The notes: generated by a model not told the origin, from the letters alone. A DNA stretch of 60,375 nt from Thiocapsa sp. UBA6158 (GCF_002423035.1 NZ_DIUM01000114.1:1-60375); one strand, 5' to 3'; shown: positions 1-8,911, numbered from the stretch's first letter. Numbers and translations are program-made.

Positions 1-48
1 GGACCAACCGATGATCAAGGCCGTATTTTAAGACAACGCATCAGTTTC

Positions 49-70
49 GGTCACACCCGTGACTTTTCTC
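49..70 (+). terminator. Hairpin with T run at left edge
   Basis: A short stem GTCAC/GTGAC (bases 50-54 and 59-63, extendable by one G-T pair) is followed directly by TTTTCTCTT, the layout of a weak intrinsic terminator for a gene left of the window. Frame 1 is open from base 1 to a TGA at 127-129, but its 42 codons match nothing I recognise. Bases 71-165 show nothing else. Confidence 0.35.
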
Positions 71-165
71 TTACCAACGGCCGCATTCCCGCGCCCCGTC
101 GTGCTCGGCACCGGGTGTCGCCGTCATGAGCGCGGCCCTCAGCGATCAGGAATTCCTCCGAAAAG

Positions 166-1533
166 GTGATGCAGGAACCTTTCCAAAACACGAGCCCGGA
201 CGCGATCGCGGCGACCCCTTTGATCGTGCCTCGGCCCGAGCACGGGATCTCGCGCGCGAACATCAGCGAGAACGCACTCAAGGTGCTCTACCGTTTAAAG
301 CAAGAGAATTTTCAAGCCCATTTGGTCGGCGGCGGCGTGCGTGACCTTCTGCTCGGTCACGAGCCGAAGGATTTCGACGTGGCGACCGACGCGACTCCCG
401 AAGAGGTCCGGCAGGTCTTTCGCAACTGTCGTCTGATCGGGCGGCGCTTTCGTTTGGCGCATGTCCATTTCGGCCGCGAGATCATCGAGGTGGCGACCTT
501 CCGAGGGACCACGACCTCTGACGGCGAGGAGAACGACCGGCAGATGGAGAACGGTCGGATCCTCCGGGACAACACCTACGGCACCATCGCCGAAGACGCC
601 TTGCGCCGGGATTTCACGGTCAATGCGCTCTACTACAACATCGCCGATTTTTCGCTCATCGATTACGCCGACGGGCTCGAGGACATCAAGGCCGGTCGGC
701 TGCGTCTGATCGGCGATCCGGAGCAGCGCTATCGCGAGGATCCGGTGCGGATGCTCCGGGCGGTGCGCTTCGCCTGCAAGCTGGGTTTTACGATCGAGCC
801 GCAGACCGAGCAGCCTCTGTTCGAGCTTGCACACCTGCTCGCCGACATCGCCCCGGCGCGACTCTTCGATGAGTTGATCAAGCTCTTTCATTCGGGCTAT
901 GGCCTCGGCGTCTTCGAGAAGTTGCGCCAGTACGGACTCTTCGGGGAGCTGTTTCCGGCGACCGAGAACTGCTTGGCACGGGAAGACCAGGGTTTTCCCG
1001 TGACCTTCGTCAGTCGGGGTTTGGCCAATACCGACAAGCGCCTGAACGAGGGCAAGTCCGTCACGCCGGCCTTCCTGTTCGGCGTGCTCCTCTGGGAGCC
1101 GGTCCGGCAGCGTTTCGAGGAGTATCTGGCCGGCGGCGAGGCCGCCAACGAGGCCATGTTCCTGGCGGCGAGCGAGATCTGTGCACGCCAGCAAGCGCTC
1201 GTTGCGATTCCGAAGCGCTTTTCGCTGCCGATGCGCGAGATCTGGTCGATGCAGCCTCGGCTCGAGCAGCGTGACGGCAAGCGTCCGCAACGCCTGGTGA
1301 CGCATCCGCGGTTCCGGGCAGCCTATGACTTTCTGGTCCTGCGCGCGGAGGCCGGTGAGGCGGATCCGGAGCTGGCGGCCTGGTGGACGCGTTTTCAGGA
1401 AGCGAGCGGGCAGGAGCGCGCGACCATGACCGAAGGGGGTGCCAAACGGCGGCGGCGTCCGCGGCGGCGCAAGACGAGGGATACCGCAGGTCCCGGGACG
1501 GAGACGACGGGCATTGTGGAAAGCGGCGGTTGA
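166..1533 (+). CDS. pcnB: Poly(A) polymerase PcnB
   Basis: Polynucleotide adenylyltransferase that adds 3' poly(A) tails to RNA and promotes decay. The nucleotidyltransferase signature GGGVRD is at residues 55-60, followed by the metal-binding DFD (69-71) and the RRDFTVNAL segment typical of class II poly(A) polymerase / CCA enzymes. The C-terminus is a strongly basic Arg/Lys tail, usual for gammaproteobacterial PcnB and thought to bind RNA. The first codon is GTG at 166 or ATG at 169; AAAAGG just upstream is a poor ribosome site for either. The family-like sequence starts near residue 20, so the first ~18 residues are uncertain. panB follows 93 bases downstream; folK, often between them in gammaproteobacteria, is absent. 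Confidence 0.93.
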   Translation: MMQEPFQNTSPDAIAATPLIVPRPEHGISRANISENALKVLYRLKQENFQAHLVGGGVRDLLLGHEPKDFDVATDATPEEVRQVFRNCRLIGRRFRLAHVHFGREIIEVATFRGTTTSDGEENDRQMENGRILRDNTYGTIAEDALRRDFTVNALYYNIADFSLIDYADGLEDIKAGRLRLIGDPEQRYREDPVRMLRAVRFACKLGFTIEPQTEQPLFELAHLLADIAPARLFDELIKLFHSGYGLGVFEKLRQYGLFGELFPATENCLAREDQGFPVTFVSRGLANTDKRLNEGKSVTPAFLFGVLLWEPVRQRFEEYLAGGEAANEAMFLAASEICARQQALVAIPKRFSLPMREIWSMQPRLEQRDGKRPQRLVTHPRFRAAYDFLVLRAEAGEADPELAAWWTRFQEASGQERATMTEGGAKRRRRPRRRKTRDTAGPGTETTGIVESGG

Positions 1534-1550
1534 TTCGCCAGCCCAGACCT

Positions 1551-1579
1551 GATCGAGCGCGGGGTAGCGTTGCTCGATC
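1551..1579 (+). terminator. Hairpin between pcnB and panB
   Basis: Perfect 8-bp inverted repeat GATCGAGC/GCTCGATC separated by 13 bases, 17 bases after the pcnB stop. There is no T run, so it could be an RNA-stabilising stem or a Rho-assisted end rather than an intrinsic terminator. Confidence 0.3.
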
Positions 1580-1626
1580 GCGGCCATTATCCTCGCTCAT
1601 ATCGAGCCTGACCCTCGGAGTCGAAC

Positions 1627-2430
1627 ATGTCTCTCTCGCCGATCTCGGTCTCCACCCTCGCCGGTATGAAGGCGAAGGGCGAGCCTATCGCTTCTCTTAC
1701 CTGTTACGACGCCAGCTTCGCACGCCTGCTCGACACCGCAGGTGTCGATCTGATGCTGGTCGGGGATTCTCTCGGGATGGTCCTCCAGGGGCATCGCACG
1801 ACCGTGCCGGTCACCCTCGAGCAGATGGTCTATCACGCCGCCTGTGTCTCGCGCGGACGGGGGCGGGCACTGCTTGTCGTGGATCTGCCCTTTCTCGCCT
1901 GCTCCACACCGGAGCGGGCAATCGACGCGGCCGGGCGGCTGATGCAGGAGGGTGGGGCGGAGGTCGTGAAGCTCGAGGGCGGGGCGCCGATGCTGGAAAC
2001 GGTCCGGCGTCTCACCGAGCAAGGCGTGCCCGTGTGCGCGCATTTGGGACTTCTGCCTCAGTCGGTGCACCGCATCGGCGGTTATCGTTTCCAGGGCCGG
2101 GATCACGCCTCGGCGGAGGCGATCCGACACGATGCCATCGCCATGCAGGAGGCCGGTGCGAGCCTCTTGGTCCTGGAGTGCGTCCCCGAGGCTCTGGCCT
2201 CCGAGATCGCCTTGACCTTGGCCATCCCGGTGATCGGGATCGGCGCCGGGGCAGGATGCGATGGCCAGGTGCTCGTGCTGTATGACATGTTGGGACTCAA
2301 TCCGGGACGTCCGCCGAGCTTCAGCCGAAATTTCATGATCGGGCAGGGTTCGATTGCGGATGCCGTTGCGGCCTATGTTCAGGGCGTCAAGTCGCGTGAG
2401 TTCCCCGGTCGTGACGAAACACCTTATTGA
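1627..2430 (+). CDS. panB: Ketopantoate hydroxymethyltransferase PanB
   Basis: Transfers a hydroxymethyl group from 5,10-methylene-THF to alpha-ketoisovalerate, the first committed step to pantothenate and CoA. The 267-residue length is normal for PanB. The metal-binding VGDS motif is at residues 45-48, followed by the GHRTTVPVTLEQM segment, the EVVKLEGG stretch that contacts substrate, and the GIGAGAGCDGQVLV motif. It is the first gene of a panB-panC-panD set on the same strand; the 73-base gap before panC shows no clear terminator. Cytoplasmic, probably decameric as in the family. Confidence 0.97.
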   Translation: MSLSPISVSTLAGMKAKGEPIASLTCYDASFARLLDTAGVDLMLVGDSLGMVLQGHRTTVPVTLEQMVYHAACVSRGRGRALLVVDLPFLACSTPERAIDAAGRLMQEGGAEVVKLEGGAPMLETVRRLTEQGVPVCAHLGLLPQSVHRIGGYRFQGRDHASAEAIRHDAIAMQEAGASLLVLECVPEALASEIALTLAIPVIGIGAGAGCDGQVLVLYDMLGLNPGRPPSFSRNFMIGQGSIADAVAAYVQGVKSREFPGRDETPY

Positions 2431-2503
2431 TGGCCAGGCGATGTCGAATCCAAGCCGAATATGCACGGTTGGACACAGTTGAACCCCTTGGCGGGAAAGG
2501 GCG

Positions 2504-3382
2504 ATGAAAACGATTGAAACGCTGGAAGAGCTCCGTGAGCAAGTCCGTGCCTGGCGTGTGGCGGGGGAGCGTGTGGCGTTCGTCCCGACCATGGGGAATC
2601 TGCATGCCGGGCATCTGACCTTGATCGCGGAGGCCCGCGCGCGCGCGCCGCGGGTGGTCGCGAGCATCTTCGTGAACCCCATGCAGTTCGGTCCCGCCGA
2701 GGACCTGGACGCCTATCCGCGGACCTTGGCGCGCGACCGGGAGCTGCTCGAGGAGGCGGGTTGCGACCTCTTGTTTGCCCCGGGTGTCGCGACCGTCTAC
2801 CCGCGCGGCAGCGAGGAGCAGACGCGCGTGGAGGTGCCGGGACTCTCCGATGTCCTCTGCGGCGAGAGCCGCCCTGGACATTTCCGCGGTGTGGCGACCG
2901 TGGTGTGCAAGCTGTTCAACATGGTGCAGCCGGATGTCGCGCTGTTCGGCGAGAAGGATTTTCAGCAGCTCTTGGTGATCCGGCGGATGGTCGAGGATCT
3001 GGCCGTGCCGGTGGAGATCGTCGGTGTGCCGACGGTGCGCGAGTCCGACGGGCTCGCCATGAGTTCGCGCAACAGCTACCTTACGCCGTCGGAGCGGGCG
3101 CGTGCACCGGCACTGCGGCGTGTTTTGACGCAGGCTCGGGACGCCTTGCTGGCAGGGAATGCCGCCGCATCGGTCGAGCGGGAGGCCGAGGACGCTTTGC
3201 GCGAGGCCGGTTTGACTCCAGACTATATCCGGGTGCGCACGACGGAAGACTTGCGCCCGACCACGCAGACCGACCGGGATCTGGTGATCCTCGCCGCAGC
3301 CTATCTCGGCCGGGCGCGTTTGATCGACAATCTCAGGCTGCAGTCCGACACGAATGCTGCGCCGCAACAAACGCTGCGGTAA
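2504..3382 (+). CDS. panC: Pantothenate synthetase PanC
   Basis: ATP-dependent condensation of pantoate with beta-alanine to pantothenate. The nucleotidyl-transferase signature PTMGNLHAGH is at residues 28-37 (His34 and His37 contact ATP), followed by VNPMQFGP, the GEKDFQQL motif and MSSRNSYL near residue 185, all diagnostic of PanC. Length 292 is slightly above the E. coli enzyme. A good ribosome site (GGAAAGGG) precedes ATG 2504. The last codons (TNAAPQQTLR) are a short non-conserved extension. It sits between panB and panD, so substrate supply for the ligation is encoded on both sides. Confidence 0.97.
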   Translation: MKTIETLEELREQVRAWRVAGERVAFVPTMGNLHAGHLTLIAEARARAPRVVASIFVNPMQFGPAEDLDAYPRTLARDRELLEEAGCDLLFAPGVATVYPRGSEEQTRVEVPGLSDVLCGESRPGHFRGVATVVCKLFNMVQPDVALFGEKDFQQLLVIRRMVEDLAVPVEIVGVPTVRESDGLAMSSRNSYLTPSERARAPALRRVLTQARDALLAGNAAASVEREAEDALREAGLTPDYIRVRTTEDLRPTTQTDRDLVILAAAYLGRARLIDNLRLQSDTNAAPQQTLR

Positions 3383-3463
3383 ACTACGCCGATTCTAAGA
3401 TCGAGAGCGCTTCGTTCAGGGCACGAAGACGCGGCCGGAACGGCCTTTCTGAGGATTGAAGAC

Positions 3464-3844
3464 ATGCATCTGACCTTGTTGAAGTGCAAACTGCATCGCG
3501 CTTGCGTAACCCATGCGGAAGTCGATTACGAAGGCTCCTGTGCCATCGACGATGAGCTGCTGACGCTCGCCGGTATTCGCGAGTACGAGCAGATCCAAAT
3601 CTACAACGTCACCAACGGCGAGCGGTTCACGACCTACGCCATCCGCGCAGAGCCTGGCTCGCGCGTGATCTCGGTCAATGGGGCTGCAGCGCACAAGGCG
3701 GCGCCTGGCGATCGGGTGATCATCTGCGCCTACGCTGCCATGACTGAGGCAGAGGCCGACGCCCACAAGCCGGCGCTCGTCTATCTCGACGAGCACAACC
3801 GCGTGACCCGCACCGGGGATTTCATCCCGGCTCAGGCCGCCTGA
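3464..3844 (+). CDS. panD: Aspartate 1-decarboxylase proenzyme PanD
   Basis: Makes beta-alanine from aspartate for PanC. It is a pyruvoyl enzyme: the self-cleavage site Gly24-Ser25 lies in YEGSCAID, where Ser25 becomes the pyruvoyl cofactor. The NVTNGERF motif and GDRVIICAY are typical. The 126-residue length is normal. The 81-base gap after panC holds a small stem (GGCCG/CGGCC, 3433-3445) followed by TTTCT, possibly a partial attenuator. Bacteria with this type of PanD often need PanZ for maturation; no panZ is visible in this window. Confidence 0.97.
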   Translation: MHLTLLKCKLHRACVTHAEVDYEGSCAIDDELLTLAGIREYEQIQIYNVTNGERFTTYAIRAEPGSRVISVNGAAAHKAAPGDRVIICAYAAMTEAEADAHKPALVYLDEHNRVTRTGDFIPAQAA

Positions 3845-3925
3845 CCCCGCTGGAACCCGCACGCCTGAAGACACCTGCCCCGCGCACCTGTCGCCAGGAG
3901 CCGACCCTTAGACGCCCAACGGACT

Positions 3926-3941
3926 CCGCCCGAGCGGGCGG
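3926..3941. terminator. Hairpin between convergent panD and glgA
   Basis: Perfect inverted repeat CCGCCC-GAGC-GGGCGG abutting the glgA stop codon, between two convergent genes. There is no T run on either strand, so its role as a bidirectional terminator is only suggested by position. Confidence 0.35.
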
Positions 3942-5504
3942 CTAAGCCAATGCGGCGTTCGCCTGATCGCTCGCCTCATCCGTCCCCTGTGCGATCGCCT
4001 GCTCGGCGATTGCCTCGGCATAAAGCCGCACATAGCCGCGTGCGCTTGCCTCCCAACTGAAGTCCTGGTGCATCCCCGTCGTTGCGAGCTTACGCCACGC
4101 CCGCGGATCGTCGCGGTAGAGTTGCAGTGCCTGCCGAACGGCGTCGAGCAGTGTCTCCGCGCGTGGCTCCTCGAACAGAAAGCCCGTCGCGGTGCCGTCG
4201 GCGAGCGTCTCCGGGGTCGCGTGCACCACGGTGTCGGCCAGCCCGCCGGTGCGGTGGGCGATGGGCGGCGTCCCGTACCTCAGGCTGTAGATCTGGTTGA
4301 GCCCGCAGGGCTCGAAGCGCGACGGCATCAAGAAGGCGTCCGAGCCGGCCTCGATGCGATGTGCGCGTGACTCCTCGTACTCGACGAAGACCCCGACCTG
4401 ACGTGGATAGAGTGCCGCGATGGCCAGAAGTGCCTGCTCCGTGCTGCGCTCCCCGGTCCCTTGAAACACGACCTGGGTGCGCGGGTCTTCGAGAAGCCGC
4501 GGGAGCATGGCGAGGATCAGATCCACACCCTTCTGTTCGACCAATCGTCCGATATAGCCGAGCACGAAGGCGTCCTCGTTGCGCGGAAGCCCGACCTCGC
4601 GTTGGATGTCGAGCTTGTTCTCCGCCTTGAGTCCGAAGGTCTCCGGGTCATAGCATTGGAGGATGAAGGGATCCGTCAGCGGATCCCAGATCCGATAATC
4701 GACCCCGTTGAGGATTCCGCTGAAGCGGCTGCCGATCTGACGCAGCAGTCCGTCGAGTCCACATCCGAAGCGTGCCGTGCGCACCTCCATGGCATAGGAT
4801 GGGCTGACGGTGTTGACGCGGTCGGAGAAGATGATCCCGCCCTTGATGAAGGACATCCTCTGATGGAACTCCAAGCCCGAAACGCTCCAGAGTGCGGGCG
4901 GCAGGCCGAGGCGGTCGAAGGTCGCACGATCGAACAGACCTTGGTAGGCGAGATTGTGGATCGTAAACACGCTTGCGGGACGTCGCGGCAGATCCTGGAA
5001 GAGGGCCGGAGCCAGCCCGGTTTGCCAGTCGTTGCCGTGCAGCACATCCGGGTGCCAGCCGATTGCCGGCAGCCCGCGAGCGATCAGTGCAATGACCCGA
5101 CAGAAGAGCAGGAAACGCTCGGCGTTGTCGCCCCAGTCGCGTCCGCTGAGATCGGTATAAGGGTTGCCTTCGCGACAGAAGTGCTCGGGTGCGTCGACCA
5201 GATAGATCGGCAGGTCGTGATCCGGATGCTTGCCTTCGAGAATGCGCACCTGGGTGCGGCTCGTCGGGATCTTCAGCTCGCACAGCATCTTGGTGTCGCG
5301 CAACTGGCGTGCGGCCCGAGGATAGGCCGGCAGGATGAGTCGCGCGTCGTGACCCAGGTCGCGCAATGCAGCCGGCAGACTGGCGGCGACATCGGCCAGC
5401 CCCCCGGTCTTGATCAGCGGATGAGCCTCGCTGCTCGCCACGAGGATATGCAGCGGCCGCTCCGGCGCGGTAATGTCCGGGGATAGAAGAGGCGATGGCT
5501 CCAT
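3942..5504 (-). CDS. glgA: Glycogen synthase GlgA (ADP-glucose type)
   Basis: GT5-family glucosyltransferase that extends alpha-1,4-glucan from ADP-glucose. The KTGGLADV motif at residues 32-39 binds the ADP-glucose phosphates. The C-terminal GT-B half carries RLVEQKGVDL, and the EPCGLNQIYSLRYGTPPIAHRTGGLADTV region (acceptor and nucleotide-sugar binding) is intact. At 520 residues it is ~40 longer than E. coli GlgA, with extra sequence at both ends. It is transcribed away from zwf, so storage and oxidation of hexose phosphate share a 111-base divergent control region. Other glg genes are not in the window. Confidence 0.95.
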   Translation of the reverse strand: MEPSPLLSPDITAPERPLHILVASSEAHPLIKTGGLADVAASLPAALRDLGHDARLILPAYPRAARQLRDTKMLCELKIPTSRTQVRILEGKHPDHDLPIYLVDAPEHFCREGNPYTDLSGRDWGDNAERFLLFCRVIALIARGLPAIGWHPDVLHGNDWQTGLAPALFQDLPRRPASVFTIHNLAYQGLFDRATFDRLGLPPALWSVSGLEFHQRMSFIKGGIIFSDRVNTVSPSYAMEVRTARFGCGLDGLLRQIGSRFSGILNGVDYRIWDPLTDPFILQCYDPETFGLKAENKLDIQREVGLPRNEDAFVLGYIGRLVEQKGVDLILAMLPRLLEDPRTQVVFQGTGERSTEQALLAIAALYPRQVGVFVEYEESRAHRIEAGSDAFLMPSRFEPCGLNQIYSLRYGTPPIAHRTGGLADTVVHATPETLADGTATGFLFEEPRAETLLDAVRQALQLYRDDPRAWRKLATTGMHQDFSWEASARGYVRLYAEAIAEQAIAQGTDEASDQANAALA

Positions 5505-5531
5505 GGAGGGTCCCTAAATCCGAGCGAAGCG

Positions 5532-5562
5532 GTTGCCGGCGCGGCACGCCTGGCGTGGCAAC
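5532..5562. promoter_or_regulatory. Nested palindrome in glgA/zwf divergent region
   Basis: The 13-bp palindrome CACGCC-T-GGCGTG (5545-5557) sits inside a second inverted pair GTTGCC/GGCAAC (5532-5537, 5557-5562). It lies between the start codons of the two divergent genes, where an operator for a sugar-metabolism regulator would be expected. The regulator is unknown; it could also be a hairpin in the glgA leader. Confidence 0.35.
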
Positions 5563-5615
5563 AGTATGACAGGGCTCACGTTATCACATTTGTCCGCGAT
5601 CGAGGCACCAAGGCT

Positions 5616-7091
5616 ATGTCGGATCCCTGCACCATCCTGATTTTCGGCTCGACGGGTAACCTGGTGAGCATCAAGCTGCTCCCGGCGCTTTACCACATCG
5701 AGGCGGCGGAACGCCTCCATCCGCAGACGCGGATCATCGGATTCGGCCGGCGTGCCTGGTCGGATGACGAATGGCGCGAGCAGGTTCGGGCGAGGCTCGT
5801 CGAACGGCTGCCCGGCGCGAGCGAGGCGCGCGTGCTGGAGCGTCTGCTCGCTCGGATGCGCTTCGTCGAGGGCGACCTGGAGGAGTCCGCCGGTTACCTC
5901 CGCTTGGCCGAACGGCTGCGTGAGGAAGCGGACATCCCGGCCAACCTCATGACCTATTTGGCGGTAGCGCCCAAGCACTACGGCGGCATCGTGGACAACC
6001 TCGCCGCTCAGGGTCTGAATACCGAGGACGGGCGTTGGTCACGTCTGGTGGTCGAGAAACCCTTCGGATTCGACCTCGAGAGTGCGGCGATCCTCGATCG
6101 ACGCATTAGGCACTGTTTCGGCGAGTCGCAGATCTTTCGGATCGATCACTATCTGGGCAAGAGCACGGTTCAGAACATCCTGGTCTTCCGCTTCGCCAAT
6201 CTCATGCTCGAGCCCCTTTGGAATCGCAACTATATCGATCACGTCCAGATCTCGCACGCCGAGGCCGCCGGGATCGATGAGCGCGCCGGCTTCTACGACG
6301 GAGTGGGCGCCATGCGCGACATGATCCAGAGCCATCTGCTGCAGATGCTGACACTGGTGGCGATGGAGCCTCCGCCCTGTCTGGATGCCGAGGCGCTGCG
6401 AGACGAGAAGGTCAAGGTCCTGCGCTCCATCCGGCCGATCCCGCGCGAGGCGGTGCATGCGCAGGCCTTTCGGGCGCAATACGGACCCGGCGATTTGCGC
6501 GGGAGCAAGGTTGGAGGCTATCGCGACGAGCCCGGCGTCGGACACAACAGCACCACCGAGACCTATGCCTCGCTGAAGCTCTACATCGACAACTGGCGCT
6601 GGCGCAACGTGCCCTTTTATCTGCGGACCGGAAAGCGTCTCGCCCGCAGCAACTCCCTGATCGCCATCCGGTTCAAACACCCGCCGCAACAGTTGTTCCG
6701 CTACACGGCCATCGAGCAGCTCAAACCCAACTGGCTTCTGCTCAACATCCAGCCCAACGAGTGCATCCGCATGGAGATCCAGGTCAAGCAACCCGGACTC
6801 GAGATGCGCACCCAGACCGAGCGGCTGGACGCGAGCCGATGCACCATCCCCGCCGAGCAGATCGACGCCTACGAGGCGCTCATCCTGGACGTGGTCGAGG
6901 GCGACCACACCCATTTTCTGCGCTTCGACGAGGTGGATTGGGCCTGGCGGGTGGTGGATCCGGTGCTCAAGCTGTGGTCCACCGAGCGCGACTTCATCCA
7001 GACCTATCCGGCCGGATCCTGCGGGCCGCCCGAGGCCAACCGCTTGTTCGACAGAGACGATCAGTCCTGGCGCGAAGGGATGGACGAGTAA
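5616..7091 (+). CDS. zwf: Glucose-6-phosphate 1-dehydrogenase Zwf
   Basis: Oxidises glucose-6-phosphate to 6-phosphogluconolactone, the entry to the oxidative pentose phosphate or Entner-Doudoroff routes. The substrate motif RIDHYLGK is at residues 175-182, with the catalytic-dyad histidines in this region, and VEKPFG is at 147-152. The usual coenzyme fingerprint GxxGDLA(K/R)RK reads GSTGNLVSIK (11-20): Asp is replaced by Asn and the two basic residues before the conserved Lys20 by Ser-Ile. The second coenzyme arginine (GFGR, R45) is kept, so NADP use is still likely. Length 491 is normal. pgi follows after 47 bases, probably co-transcribed. Confidence 0.95.
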   Translation: MSDPCTILIFGSTGNLVSIKLLPALYHIEAAERLHPQTRIIGFGRRAWSDDEWREQVRARLVERLPGASEARVLERLLARMRFVEGDLEESAGYLRLAERLREEADIPANLMTYLAVAPKHYGGIVDNLAAQGLNTEDGRWSRLVVEKPFGFDLESAAILDRRIRHCFGESQIFRIDHYLGKSTVQNILVFRFANLMLEPLWNRNYIDHVQISHAEAAGIDERAGFYDGVGAMRDMIQSHLLQMLTLVAMEPPPCLDAEALRDEKVKVLRSIRPIPREAVHAQAFRAQYGPGDLRGSKVGGYRDEPGVGHNSTTETYASLKLYIDNWRWRNVPFYLRTGKRLARSNSLIAIRFKHPPQQLFRYTAIEQLKPNWLLLNIQPNECIRMEIQVKQPGLEMRTQTERLDASRCTIPAEQIDAYEALILDVVEGDHTHFLRFDEVDWAWRVVDPVLKLWSTERDFIQTYPAGSCGPPEANRLFDRDDQSWREGMDE

Positions 7092-7138
7092 GGCCCCGAC
7101 AGCCGCAGAATTCGCCAATGTCTTATCAGGAGAACCTC

Positions 7139-8788
7139 ATGACATCGCTCATCAATGAAACACCCGCGTGGCGGGCGCTGGAGCAGCACAGACACGAGAT
7201 GCAGGACGTCGTGATGCGCGATCTCTTTGCGTCCGATCCCGGCCGCGCCGAGAGGATGCGCCTGTCTGTCGCGGGACTGCGTCTGGACTACTCGAAGAAC
7301 CTGGTCACGCCGCAGACCCTCGCGCTGCTGCTCGATCTGGCCGACACCGCCGAGGTGAGCGGCTGGATCGCTCGGATGTTCGGCGGCGAGCCCATCAACA
7401 ACACCGAGGAGCGCGCGGTGTTGCATGTGGCCCTTCGCAATCGCTCCAATCGACCGATCCAGGTGGACGGTCAAGACGTGATGCCGGGTGTGAATCGCGT
7501 GCTCGAGCGCCTCGAGTCCTTCGTCGGGCTGGTCCGCTCGGGCGAGTGGAAGGGATTTCAGGGCGAGTCCATCCGCGATGTCGTCAATATCGGCATCGGC
7601 GGATCCAACCTCGGGCCCAAGATGGTCTGCACGGCGCTCGGCGCCTACGGCAGCAATGATCTGCGCGTCCACTTCGTCTCGAATGTCGACGGGACCCATC
7701 TCCTGGAGACGCTCAACGACCTGGATCCGGCACGCACGCTCTTCATCGTGGCCTCCAAGACCTTCACGACACAGGAGACCATGACCAATGCCACCAGCGC
7801 TCGCGACTGGCTGCTGGCGGCGGCGCGGGATCCGGCCGCAGTTGCCAAGCACTTCGTTGCGGTCTCGACCAATGCCGAGAAGGTGTCCGCCTTCGGGATC
7901 GACACCCGGAACATGTTCGGGTTTTGGGATTGGGTGGGCGGGCGCTATTCGCTCTGGTCGGCCATCGGTCTGCCGATCGCGTTGGCGGTCGGTTACGAGC
8001 GCTTCGTGGAGCTGCTCGAGGGTGCCTTTGCGATGGACGAGCATTTCCGTACCGCCCCGCCGGCGGAGAACATGCCTGTCGTGCTGGGTCTGCTCGGGGT
8101 TTGGTACGCCAATTTTTGGGGTGCACGAACCCATGCTGTCCTGCCCTACGATCAGTATCTGAGGCTTTTGCCGGCGTACCTTCAACAAGGCGATATGGAG
8201 AGCAACGGCAAAGGCGTCACCCGCGAGGGCATCGCCGTGGACTACACCACCGGTCCGGTCGTTTGGGGCGAGCCGGGCACCGACGGTCAACATGCCTTCT
8301 ATCAGCTCATTCATCAGGGCACGCAGATGATCCCGGCGGATTTCATCGGCGCGATCAAGAGCCACAACGAGCTCGGGGATCATCACCCGAAGCTCATGGC
8401 GAACTTCTTTGCGCAAACCGAGGCACTGATGCGCGGGCGGACGGAGCAGGAAGCGCTCGCCGAGATGCTGAGCGCCGGCGTTCCGAGGGAGCGGGCGCAA
8501 TTTCTTGCGCGGCACAGAACCTTTTCCGGCAGCCGTCCCACCAACAGTATCCTGATGGAGCGCCTGACGCCCTTTACGTTGGGTGCCTTGATCGCCCTCT
8601 ACGAGCATCGGATCTTCGTGCAGGGCGTGCTCTGGGGTATCAATTCCTTCGACCAATGGGGAGTGGAGCTCGGCAAGCAGCTGGCCGGGGTCATCCTTGG
8701 CGAGCTTTCCGAGGGGCGTGTTTCCGCGGATCATGATGCATCGACGCGCGCCCTGTTGAACGACTTCATACAGGGGCGTCGCGCCTGA
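7139..8788 (+). CDS. pgi: Glucose-6-phosphate isomerase Pgi
   Basis: Interconverts glucose-6-phosphate and fructose-6-phosphate, linking glycolysis/gluconeogenesis to the zwf route and to glycogen. The 549-residue protein has both family signatures: GFWDWVGGRYSLWSAIG in the middle and the C-terminal GVLWGINSFDQWGVELGK. The start was set at ATG 7139 because CAGGAG lies 6 bases upstream and the family sequence begins right after; the frame is open further upstream across zwf, but that is a shadow. An in-frame ATG at 7118 has no ribosome site. Confidence 0.96.
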   Translation: MTSLINETPAWRALEQHRHEMQDVVMRDLFASDPGRAERMRLSVAGLRLDYSKNLVTPQTLALLLDLADTAEVSGWIARMFGGEPINNTEERAVLHVALRNRSNRPIQVDGQDVMPGVNRVLERLESFVGLVRSGEWKGFQGESIRDVVNIGIGGSNLGPKMVCTALGAYGSNDLRVHFVSNVDGTHLLETLNDLDPARTLFIVASKTFTTQETMTNATSARDWLLAAARDPAAVAKHFVAVSTNAEKVSAFGIDTRNMFGFWDWVGGRYSLWSAIGLPIALAVGYERFVELLEGAFAMDEHFRTAPPAENMPVVLGLLGVWYANFWGARTHAVLPYDQYLRLLPAYLQQGDMESNGKGVTREGIAVDYTTGPVVWGEPGTDGQHAFYQLIHQGTQMIPADFIGAIKSHNELGDHHPKLMANFFAQTEALMRGRTEQEALAEMLSAGVPRERAQFLARHRTFSGSRPTNSILMERLTPFTLGALIALYEHRIFVQGVLWGINSFDQWGVELGKQLAGVILGELSEGRVSADHDASTRALLNDFIQGRRA

Positions 8789-8911
8789 TGTGAACGCATC
8801 GTCCGGCGGTGTCGAGACGGGGCGCTGTTCGGGTGTCGACCGAGGAGGCGGCGCGGTGATCCGACCCTGCACGTGCGCCCCTCGGCGAGGTTGCTCGCGG
8901 GCTGAACCCCT

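Noticed and set aside
193..206. CCGGACGCGAT word inside pcnB as a repeat copy
   Set aside because: Only 11 bases match, the TTTAA part is missing and the location is coding, so it is better explained by chance.
295..1587. Long minus-strand open frame opposite pcnB
   Set aside because: Low-complexity Arg/Leu/Gly-rich translation with no family resemblance; it is the antisense shadow of a well-supported gene in GC-rich DNA. The same holds for the antisense frames over prkA, ppc, glnD and the RND gene.
5646..5675. Claim that Zwf lost NADP specificity
   Set aside because: The phosphate-contacting Arg in GFGR is conserved, and the changed residues are in the glycine-rich loop, so only an altered fingerprint can be stated.
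6761..7138. In-frame 126-codon extension of pgi
   Set aside because: It overlaps zwf in another frame, has Arg/Gly-rich shadow composition, and a strong ribosome site marks the start at 7139.
8789..8812. Sequence after the pgi stop (TGAACGCATCGTCCGG) as a repeat copy
   Set aside because: It needs an insertion to align and the TGA is not the stop codon; too degenerate to count.
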